A stretch of DNA of 12,047 bases. Origin: JBEIUL01 sp044356865. GTDB lineage: Bacteria > Planctomycetota > Phycisphaerae > Phycisphaerales > SM1A02. This document shows, piece by piece, positions 1 through 5,541 of this stretch. A model generated the notes under the pieces. The model searched no databases, had not been told where the DNA came from, and worked only from the letters and a program-made list of their open reading frames with translations. The position numbers and the translations under genes are program-made. Location of the stretch: assembly GCA_044356865.1 (NCBI GenBank), contig JBIKVN010000085.1, positions 1 through 12,047 on the forward strand. Reading direction: 5' to 3'. Position 1 is the first letter of the stretch, and every line of letters starts with the position of its first letter.

Positions 1-428
1 GCCGTCCCCGCCCGGTACGGACCCGTCGGGCCACGAAGCTCCGCATCGCGGCGACGCGACCGCTTCCCCTCGACCAGTCCGGCCTTCCTCAGGATCGACG
101 ACACCGTGCTCACCGACGGCAGCCGGACCTCGGGCATCCCCCGACCGATCAGGAACAGCAGTTGCCTCGGCCCGGAACCGGTCCGCAACCGAAGGTCGAC
201 CAGCGTCTCGCGGAGCCAGACCGGCGTCGCGTGCTCCTGCGTGTGCCGCGCCCGGCTCCGGTCGGCGAGGCCCGCCACGCCCTCGAGGTCGTGGCGGGAC
301 AGCCACTTGTAGGCGGTCTTCCGAGAGATCCCCAGCGTCCGGGCCGCTTCCGAGACCCCGATCCCCTCACGGACCAGTTCCACCAGGTGATGTCGTTCCG
401 ACACGGCGCAGGTTTCCTTCCAAGGCAT
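1..428 (-). CDS. IS481-family transposase, N-terminal part (cut by window edge)
   Basis: This is the N-terminal part of a DDE transposase or integrase of the IS481 group; 142 codons lie inside the window. The start at 428 gives MPWKETC, a beginning typical of this family. Residues about 20-46 form a helix-turn-helix (GVSEAARTLGISRKTAYKWL), followed by the usual G-L-A-D-R-S segment at 53-59. A second DNA-binding region lies at about 85-122 (GPRQLL ... STVSSILRKAGLV). The rve catalytic core with its DDE residues would lie beyond the left edge, so whether the gene is intact cannot be judged. The gene lies downstream of and in the same orientation as thiS. A perfect hairpin sits directly before the start codon. 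The family call is firm from pattern; the exact IS name is not known. Confidence 0.88.
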   Translation of the reverse strand, partial: MPWKETCAVSERHHLVELVREGIGVSEAARTLGISRKTAYKWLSRHDLEGVAGLADRSRARHTQEHATPVWLRETLVDLRLRTGSGPRQLLFLIGRGMPEVRLPSVSTVSSILRKAGLVEGKRSRRRDAELRGPTGPYRAGT

Positions 429-447
429 CCGCGGAGGGTCTCCGCGG
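429..447 (-). promoter_or_regulatory. Hairpin abutting the transposase start codon
   Basis: An 8-bp perfect inverted repeat (CCGCGGAG / CTCCGCGG) with a 3-nt loop ends one base before the transposase ATG at 428. In the transcript the stem would occupy the ribosome-binding region, and no free Shine-Dalgarno sequence is visible. Some insertion sequences use such structures to keep transposase translation low or to block read-through messages. That role is inferred here from position and perfect pairing alone. Confidence 0.6.
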
Positions 448-458
448 CCTGCCGGACC

Positions 459-498
459 TGTCACCCATGTGCCTGCACTCAGGTGTTACCCATGTGCC
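459..498. repeat. Direct repeat pair near the insertion-sequence end
   Basis: Two 15-bp copies, TGTCACCCATGTGCC at 459-473 and TGTTACCCATGTGCC at 484-498, differ at one base and are spaced 25 bp apart. They lie between the transposase start and the thiS stop codon, where the terminal or subterminal transposase-binding sites of the element should be. The exact element end and any target duplication cannot be fixed, because the other end is outside the window. Confidence 0.5.
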
Positions 499-508
499 CG
501 GGATGTAC

Positions 509-736
509 CTAGCCGCCCCCGACCAGCGTCACGATCTCGACCCGGTCGCCGTCGTCGAGGCGGCGCTCGGCGTGGCGGGAGCGGGGGACCAGCGCGAGGT
601 TCACCTCGACCGCGCAGGCCCGGGCCCGGGCGGGCTCGAGCCGGGCGACCAGCGCGGCGACGGTGGTGCCCGCAGGGCACTCCTCGGCGCGGCCGTTGAC
701 GGTGATCCGGATCGGGGGGGCGGGCGGGGCGGACAT
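509..736 (-). CDS. thiS: ThiS-like sulfur carrier protein
   Basis: A 75-residue ubiquitin-fold protein that would carry sulfur as a C-terminal thiocarboxylate for the thiazole half of thiamine. Features seen are a beta-strand start (IRITVNGRAEE at about 9-19), a T-V-A-A-L-V helix, a central EVNLALVPRS (VN-x-x-[VL]-P-R) segment, a DGDRVEIVTLV strand, and the terminal Gly-Gly needed for adenylation (it ends in three Gly). Length is near the 65-70 residues usual for ThiS. The start at 736 is chosen because it leaves only a short N-terminal extension. The open frame continues upstream only as a shadow of the opposite-strand gene. thiG, the usual next gene, is not seen downstream; an IS481 element lies there instead. 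A MoaD-like carrier is the alternative, but EIVTLVGGG fits ThiS better. Confidence 0.85.
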   Translation of the reverse strand: MSAPPAPPIRITVNGRAEECPAGTTVAALVARLEPARARACAVEVNLALVPRSRHAERRLDDGDRVEIVTLVGGG

Positions 737-747
737 GGGAAACGGAA

Positions 748-753
748 ATGGTA
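748..753 (-). promoter_or_regulatory. -10-like element for thiS
   Basis: TACCAT on the minus strand lies 11 nt before the thiS ATG and matches TATAAT at four of six positions. No Shine-Dalgarno sequence is visible between it and the start. No convincing -35 was recognised. It shares the 60-bp divergent gap with the promoter-like element of the plus-strand operon. Confidence 0.3.
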
Positions 754-782
754 CGGACCGCGGCGGGACGGATGGAAGCCGG

Positions 783-790
783 TATAGAGT
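783..790 (+). promoter_or_regulatory. -10-like element for the lipoprotein/NHL/YtkA/MauG operon
   Basis: TATAGAGT (as TATAGA at 783-788 or TAGAGT at 785-790) stands out in GC-rich DNA and ends only 6-8 nt before the ATG at 797. With a usual -10 to +1 distance, the transcript would start at or next to the start codon, giving a leaderless message. This agrees with the absence of a Shine-Dalgarno sequence. No clear -35 is visible. Confidence 0.4.
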
Positions 791-796
791 CCGCCC

Positions 797-1615
797 ATGC
801 CGTTCGGCCTTCCGAACCCGATTCGACTCCTCGCCGTCGCCGCCACGGTCGCGCTGGCCGGTTGCGCCGACCCCGAGTACGACCTCTCGACGCCCGAGAA
901 GGCCCTCGACTCGGCCGCGAAGATGGTCGAGGACGGCCGGGCGGACCTTCTGCCGAGGCTGATCGACCTCAAGCCTCGCGACCTCGAGTTCGACGACGGC
1001 GTGACCGAGGCGAGCGCGATCGAGGACGTGAAGGGCAAGCTCGGCGAGATGCTCGGCCGGCTCTGGCGGGTCTCGACGAAACTCAACGAGCGGTTCGAGT
1101 CGGAAGTCCGCAAGGAGTTGGCGCTGGCCGCCGAGCGGGCGAAGGGGGCGGCCGCCGGCCGCCCCGACATCGGCGAGATCCTGACTGGCTTCATGGTCGA
1201 TCCGTTCCGGTTCCTGAAGGACGGTCGCGATCGGCTCACGGCCGAGGACCTCTCCGACGGCACCGCGGCGCTCCTGTGGGACGAGGAGCCCGTGTTCGGC
1301 GGGGTGATCTCGATGGTCGAGACCGGCGACGGCTGGAAGTTCACCTTTCCCGCCGAGGTCGCCCAGGGCAGCGACTTCTGGCCGCAGACCCGCCAGGAGT
1401 GGGCGGTGGTCGCGGCGATGATGCTCGGGATCGAGAACAGCCTCGAGGACTTCGAGCGGGAACTCGACGGCAACTCGTTCCGATCGCTGCAGCAGGCGAG
1501 CGAGCGGGTCGGGCGGATCCTCGCCGAAAGCGTCGCGGTGCAGTCCATCATCTACGCCGGCATGAAGCGGCCGCGGGAGGGCCCCGCCGAAGCCCCGGCG
1601 GGGGAAAGCCGATAG
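797..1615 (+). CDS. Lipoprotein of unknown function, first gene of the di-heme peroxidase operon
   Basis: A 272-residue protein with a short signal peptide and a clear lipobox, L20-A-G-C23, so it should be lipid-anchored in the envelope. I do not recognise a named domain. The mature part begins with a segment about choosing or averaging over groups of Ser/Asp/Glu residues (STPEKALDSAAKMVEDG) that resembles small helical modules in other planctomycete lipoproteins. The rest is acidic and mixed alpha/beta, with a helical stretch at about 85-120. The start at 797 is the only one that keeps the signal peptide. Its stop codon overlaps the Shine-Dalgarno sequence of the next gene (AGGAG at 1614-1618), so the two are likely translated as one unit. 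Role unknown; membership in the redox operon is the only functional clue. Confidence 0.8.
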   Translation: MPFGLPNPIRLLAVAATVALAGCADPEYDLSTPEKALDSAAKMVEDGRADLLPRLIDLKPRDLEFDDGVTEASAIEDVKGKLGEMLGRLWRVSTKLNERFESEVRKELALAAERAKGAAAGRPDIGEILTGFMVDPFRFLKDGRDRLTAEDLSDGTAALLWDEEPVFGGVISMVETGDGWKFTFPAEVAQGSDFWPQTRQEWAVVAAMMLGIENSLEDFERELDGNSFRSLQQASERVGRILAESVAVQSIIYAGMKRPREGPAEAPAGESR

Positions 1616-1622
1616 GAGTCGC

Positions 1623-3560
1623 ATGAGCGTGGCTTTCCGGGCGGAATGCGGTCGGCGGGGGACGCGGTGGAGCCGGGTGGCGGCGGCGGCCGTGGCGGCG
1701 GCGGCCTTGGGGGGTTCCGCGTGGGCCGACGTCGCGATCTTCAACGAGTTCCGCGTGCAGCACGACGGGTTCGAGCGGCCGGTCGGCGTGGCCTACCTCG
1801 CCGACGGGACGCTGGCGGTGCTCGAGGCCGACGCGGCGCGGGTGCGGCTGGTCGATCGCGACGGCCTCGAGGTCGGCCGGCTCGGCGAGGGACGGCTCGA
1901 GGTTCCCGCGGCGATCGCGGCGCTCGACGACGGGACGCTTGCGGTGGCCGATCGGGGTCTTGACGCGGTGCTCGGGCTGGGCCGCGACGGCTCGGAGCGG
2001 ACGCTGGTCGCCGAGGGCGTGACCATGGATCCGATCGCCCTCGCCCGCGGCCCCGACGGCTCGACCTGGCTTCTCGACGCCGGCCCCGACGGCCGTGGAC
2101 GCCTCGGCCCGATCGGCACCGACGGGCGATTCGAACCGAGACGCCTCGAGGGGCCGCAAGCGCCCGCCGGCCTGGCCGTCGTCGACGCGTCGACCGCAAT
2201 CGTCGCCGACGCCGATCGGCACGCGCTGTGGGCGGTGCCGCTCGCGGGCGGCCCGGCGCGGCGGCTGCTTGGCGAACGCGGGGCTTTCCCCGGCCTGCTG
2301 AACGTGCCGCGGGCGATCGCGACCTTCGAAGGAAGCGTGTACGTCGCCGAGGAGTTCAACCACCGCGTCGGCGTCTACTCGTACCGGGCCGGCGACGGGT
2401 CGAGCCCGCCGATCCTCCGGTATCTCGCGCTGTGGGGCATGCACGCGGTGATTCCCCGCGAGGGCGAGGGGAAGTTCCACTATCCCGTGGCGATCGCCTT
2501 CGCCCCGGGCGGCGACGAGCTCGCCATCGCCGAGCCGTTCGAACGCCGCGTGCAGCGGTTCGGCCGCACGCCCAAGGACGCCCCGCGGCCGCAACTGCCG
2601 CCGCGCGAGGGCATCCAGAGCCACTTCGGCCCGGCCCTCGCCGCGCACGGCGACCTGCTGGTCCTGCACGAGCCCGAGTCGGCGGCGGCGTTCGTGTTCG
2701 ACCTGCGGGGCGACCTCGGGATCCATGTGACGACCTTCGGGGCGCCCGACGGGCGGGGGCCCGACTCGTTCGGCCGCATCTCCGCGGTCGATGTCGATGC
2801 GGAACGGCAGGAGATCGCGATCGCCGATGCGGGTCGCGGGCGGCTCGCCCTGATGCGGCTCGACCGCGACCGGGCGAAACCGCTGCTCATGGATCCGTTC
2901 ATGACGCGGCTTTCGCTGTCGTGGGATCTCGCCGAAGGGGTCGGGCCGGGTTCGTGGCTCGCCCGACTCGCCGCGATCGCCCCGGGCGACCGTCCGGGCG
3001 GCCTCGCGCCGGCGGCGCTCGCCTCGCGCGACGGGCGGCGTTTTCTTCTCGACGGGCGGCGGGGCGAGATCATCGAGCTCGACGCGACGCTCGCCCCGGT
3101 CGCCTCGATCGCGACGGGGCTGGCGGGCGGGACCTCGCTCGCGGCCCTGCCCGACGGCCGCTTCGCGATCGCCCTGCCCGAGGCCGGACGGATCGGCCGG
3201 GTGGCCGTCGTCGGCGCCGATGGGCGCGAGTCCGCGTCGATCTCGGCGGGGCTCGTCCGTCCGATGGGAGTCGCGGCCTTCGAGGGCGATCTCGTCGTGG
3301 CCGTCGCGGGAACCGACGAGGTCGTCCGGATGTCGCCGGAGGGCGAGGTGCGCTGGCGGGTCGGCTCGCGCGGCAGTTCCGACGGCGAGTTTTGGATGCC
3401 CGGCGGCGTCGCGGTCATGACCCTCGGCGGCGAGGTCGGCCTCGCCGTCGTCGATGTCGGCAACCATCGCGTGCAGCTGCTGCGGCCCGACGGCTCGTGG
3501 CGGATGACCTTCGGGCTTGGCCGGGCCTACACGCGACCGCGCGACCGGGGGGCGAGTTGA
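1623..3560 (+). CDS. Secreted NHL-repeat beta-propeller protein
   Basis: A 645-residue exported protein. Residues 1-35 carry basic residues, an Ala-rich hydrophobic core and an A-W-A cleavage site. The rest is a run of beta-propeller blades with NHL-like signatures: PVGVAYLADGTLAVLEADAA near 53-72, VYVAEEFNHRVGVY near 239-252, and VVDVGNHRVQLLRPDGSW near 609-626. These are of the D/E-x-x-N-x-R-[VI] type found in NHL repeats. Length allows about two propellers or one large one. NHL propellers usually bind proteins or polymers and some carry peroxidase-partner or lyase functions; no catalytic residues were identified. An AGGAG lies 4 nt before the start, and the TGA stop shares one base with the ATG of the following gene (TGATG), so co-translation with the YtkA-like lipoprotein is likely. 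Confidence 0.85.
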   Translation: MSVAFRAECGRRGTRWSRVAAAAVAAAALGGSAWADVAIFNEFRVQHDGFERPVGVAYLADGTLAVLEADAARVRLVDRDGLEVGRLGEGRLEVPAAIAALDDGTLAVADRGLDAVLGLGRDGSERTLVAEGVTMDPIALARGPDGSTWLLDAGPDGRGRLGPIGTDGRFEPRRLEGPQAPAGLAVVDASTAIVADADRHALWAVPLAGGPARRLLGERGAFPGLLNVPRAIATFEGSVYVAEEFNHRVGVYSYRAGDGSSPPILRYLALWGMHAVIPREGEGKFHYPVAIAFAPGGDELAIAEPFERRVQRFGRTPKDAPRPQLPPREGIQSHFGPALAAHGDLLVLHEPESAAAFVFDLRGDLGIHVTTFGAPDGRGPDSFGRISAVDVDAERQEIAIADAGRGRLALMRLDRDRAKPLLMDPFMTRLSLSWDLAEGVGPGSWLARLAAIAPGDRPGGLAPAALASRDGRRFLLDGRRGEIIELDATLAPVASIATGLAGGTSLAALPDGRFAIALPEAGRIGRVAVVGADGRESASISAGLVRPMGVAAFEGDLVVAVAGTDEVVRMSPEGEVRWRVGSRGSSDGEFWMPGGVAVMTLGGEVGLAVVDVGNHRVQLLRPDGSWRMTFGLGRAYTRPRDRGAS

Positions 3561-4048
3561 TGCGAAGGCAGGTCGCAACGGCGTTCGTGTGCGGGTGCTC
3601 GCTGGCGTTCGCGTTCGGGTGCGAGCGGGATCCTTCCCCCGCGGCATCCTCCCGTGAAGCGGGCGGCGAGCGCGACGCTGCGGAGGCGCCGCTTGCCGTG
3701 GACGCCCCGCGGCTCACCGCCACCGCGACCTCGGCGACCGGCTCGTTCACCGCCCGCTGGTCGATGCCCGATCCGATCCCGGTCGGCGACCCGTTCGCGG
3801 TCGAGATCGAGCTCTTCGCCGACCCGGGCCTCACCCAGCCGCTCGACGGGGGAAGTTGCCGCATCGACGCGGCGATGCCCCACCACGGCCACGGCATGAA
3901 TGTCGCCCCGCGGATGCGTCGCGAGGGCCCCGGCCGCTGGCGGGCGATCGGGATGTTGCTGCACATGCCGGGTCGCTGGGAAGTCTTCGTCGATCTCGAG
4001 CGCGACGGCTTCCTCGAGCGGGCCCAATCGACGGTGGTGCTGCCGTGA
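3560..4048 (+). CDS. YtkA/FixH-like lipoprotein, Met/His-rich
   Basis: A 162-residue envelope protein. The first 21 residues end in A-F-G-C21, a slightly unusual lipobox, followed by a low-complexity Ser/Glu/Ala linker to about residue 45. The remainder is a single beta-sandwich resembling YtkA-like (PF13115) and FixH domains, with the family signatures MPHHGHGM at 106-113 and LLHMPGRWEVFVDLERDG at 133-150. The cluster M106, H108, H109, H111, M113, H135 and M136 could coordinate copper, as in other Met/His-rich periplasmic folds; this is inference. The ATG overlaps the preceding stop (TGATG), and its own TGA overlaps the GTG start of the MauG-like gene (GTGA). This puts it in a fixed ratio beside the di-heme enzyme, for which it could be a partner or substrate. 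Confidence 0.82.
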   Translation: MRRQVATAFVCGCSLAFAFGCERDPSPAASSREAGGERDAAEAPLAVDAPRLTATATSATGSFTARWSMPDPIPVGDPFAVEIELFADPGLTQPLDGGSCRIDAAMPHHGHGMNVAPRMRREGPGRWRAIGMLLHMPGRWEVFVDLERDGFLERAQSTVVLP

Positions 4049-5451
4049 GGGGGCGGCGCCCCGATCCGGTGCCGGTCCCCGCGGCCGAGCGACGGCGCCT
4101 GCTCTGGACGCTGCCGCTGGCCATGCTCGGTCTGGCGGTCGGCCTGGTCTTGGTCTGGTTCGATCCGGTGCCGATCGCCCGCGACGGCTCGACCGCATCG
4201 GTCTCGCGCGGGAGCGAACTTTCCCGGCCCGCGAGCGAGGCCCTTCCCGTCGACTTCACGGCGGCGGAGCTCGACCGGATCCGCGGCATGGCGTACCGGG
4301 GCTTCGCGCTGCCCGATCCGACCAATGTCCGGGCCGACCATCCGCAGGCGGTCGAACTCGGCCAGGCCCTGTTCTTCGACCGTCGGCTTTCCGGCACCGG
4401 AACCGTCTCGTGCGCGACCTGCCACCAGCCCGAGCGGGCCTTCACCGACGGGAAGACGGTGGCCGAGGCGCTGGGCACCGGCCCGCGGAACACGCAGTCG
4501 CTCCTGAACGTTCGGCGGCAGCGCTGGTTCACCTGGGACGGTCGCAACGACAACCTCTGGATGCAGGGGCTCGAGCCGATCGAGCATCCGCTCGAGATGG
4601 ACGGGAATCGGGTCGCCGCGGTGCGGCTGGTCGCGTCCGACCCCGACCTGCGAACCCGCTACGAGGAGCTGTTCGGCCCGTTGCCGCCGCTCGATCGCGA
4701 GCGGATTCCCGAGGCGGCCCGGCCGGGGCCCCCGGATTCCACCCGGGTCGAGCATGTCGCATGGGCTGCCATGGCCGAGGCCGATCGGACCCGGATCAAC
4801 AAGGCGTTCGCGAACCTCGGGAAGGCGATCGCCGCCTACGAGCGGCGGCTGTCCGACGGCTCGACCCGGCTCGACGCGTTCATCGCGGGGCTCGACGAGA
4901 CCGGCCGAAACTCGTCGGCGCCGCTCACCGAGCGGGAACTCGCCGGCCTCAAGCTCTTCGTCGGGAAGGCCGGGTGCTGGCAGTGCCACCACGGCGACAC
5001 CCTCTCGGACGAGGAGTTCCACAACCTCGGCATTCCCTCCCGCGAGGGCGGCATGCCCGTTGACGAGGGTCGATACCAGGGCATCGAGCTCCTTCGCGAG
5101 AATTCTTTCCGGGCCGGCGGGCCGTACAGCAACGATCCCGAGTGCGACATCGCCGTCGTGAGCGAAGGGTTGGTGAACGGTCCGGAAAACTGGGGTCGGT
5201 TCAAGACGCCGTCGTTGCGCGGCGTCGGGAAGACGGCGCCCTACATGCACGCCGGGCAGTTCGAGGACCTCGCCCGCGTGGTCCGTTTCTACTCGACGCT
5301 CGAGGGGGCGGTCGCGCTCGACCACCACGCCGAGACCGTGCTCGAGCCCCTCGGGCTCTCGGACGCGGAGATGGCCGATCTCGTGGCGTTTCTCGAGACC
5401 CTGTCGGGGCCCGGCCCCGATCCGAAGCTGCTCGAGCCGCCGGGGCGTTGA
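4045..5451 (+). CDS. Membrane-anchored di-heme cytochrome c peroxidase/MauG-family protein
   Basis: A 468-residue protein starting at a GTG that overlaps the previous stop. A single N-terminal membrane segment (about 19-39) tethers it, with the body in the periplasm. Two covalent c-heme sites are seen: C123-A-T-C-H127 and C311-W-Q-C-H315. Between them lie family landmarks GPRNTQSLLNV and FTWDGRNDNLWMQGLEPIEHPLEM. After the second heme comes the TPSLRGVGKTAPYMHAGQFEDL motif, with M401 in the position of the distal Met ligand of the high-potential heme in classical peroxidases; MauG has Tyr there. A reductive H2O2 peroxidase is therefore more likely than a MauG-type high-valent oxidase, but specificity cannot be read from sequence. 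It is longer than simple peroxidases (about 330 residues), mainly through the anchor and the insert at about 210-260. It closes the operon; a palindrome follows at once. Confidence 0.92.
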   Translation: MRGRRPDPVPVPAAERRRLLWTLPLAMLGLAVGLVLVWFDPVPIARDGSTASVSRGSELSRPASEALPVDFTAAELDRIRGMAYRGFALPDPTNVRADHPQAVELGQALFFDRRLSGTGTVSCATCHQPERAFTDGKTVAEALGTGPRNTQSLLNVRRQRWFTWDGRNDNLWMQGLEPIEHPLEMDGNRVAAVRLVASDPDLRTRYEELFGPLPPLDRERIPEAARPGPPDSTRVEHVAWAAMAEADRTRINKAFANLGKAIAAYERRLSDGSTRLDAFIAGLDETGRNSSAPLTERELAGLKLFVGKAGCWQCHHGDTLSDEEFHNLGIPSREGGMPVDEGRYQGIELLRENSFRAGGPYSNDPECDIAVVSEGLVNGPENWGRFKTPSLRGVGKTAPYMHAGQFEDLARVVRFYSTLEGAVALDHHAETVLEPLGLSDAEMADLVAFLETLSGPGPDPKLLEPPGR

Positions 5452-5453
5452 TC

Positions 5454-5469
5454 CTCGCCCGCGGGCGAG
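5454..5469 (+). terminator. GC-rich hairpin after the di-heme peroxidase operon
   Basis: A 16-bp perfect palindrome begins two bases after the stop codon and can fold into a 6-bp stem (CTCGCC / GGCGAG) with a CGCG loop. There is no T-run after it, so intrinsic termination is uncertain. Its position at the end of the operon supports a terminator or a 3'-end stabilising role. Confidence 0.45.
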
Positions 5470-5526
5470 ACCCGTTCCATTGCGGAAAAATCCGGTTCGA
5501 CCGCATCGGAAACCCCGATCGCGGGG

Positions 5527-5532
5527 TAGATT
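5527..5532 (+). promoter_or_regulatory. -10-like element before the choice-of-anchor B gene
   Basis: TAGATT within GGGGTAGATT lies 9 nt before the ATG at 5542. It matches TATAAT at four positions, counting the first two, fourth and last bases. No Shine-Dalgarno sequence lies between. The rest of the 90-bp gap (5452-5541) holds the hairpin described separately and an A5 run at 5486-5490, and nothing else recognised. Confidence 0.35.
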
Positions 5533-5541
5533 CGACCATCC

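Noticed and set aside
737..1744. Upstream extension of the thiS frame to a 411-residue protein.
   Set aside because: The added part lies opposite the lipoprotein gene and has no domain, and the ThiS fold is complete from the ATG at 736.
2228..3559. Extension of the YtkA-like frame upstream into the NHL gene.
   Set aside because: Arg-rich shadow sequence; the lipoprotein signal begins at 3560 and the TGATG junction is typical of operons.
1548..3647. A 699-residue open frame on the minus strand opposite the NHL gene.
   Set aside because: Composition of a shadow frame, no motif, and the plus-strand NHL gene has a signal peptide, Shine-Dalgarno sequence and overlapping neighbours.
3856..4044. 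Extension of the di-heme protein frame upstream of the GTG.
   Set aside because: It overlaps the conserved YtkA domain in another frame and would push the membrane anchor away from the N terminus.
5513..5526. A second inverted repeat (CCCC ... GGGG) just before the choice-of-anchor B promoter-like element.
   Set aside because: Only four paired bases around a mismatched centre; expected by chance at this GC content.
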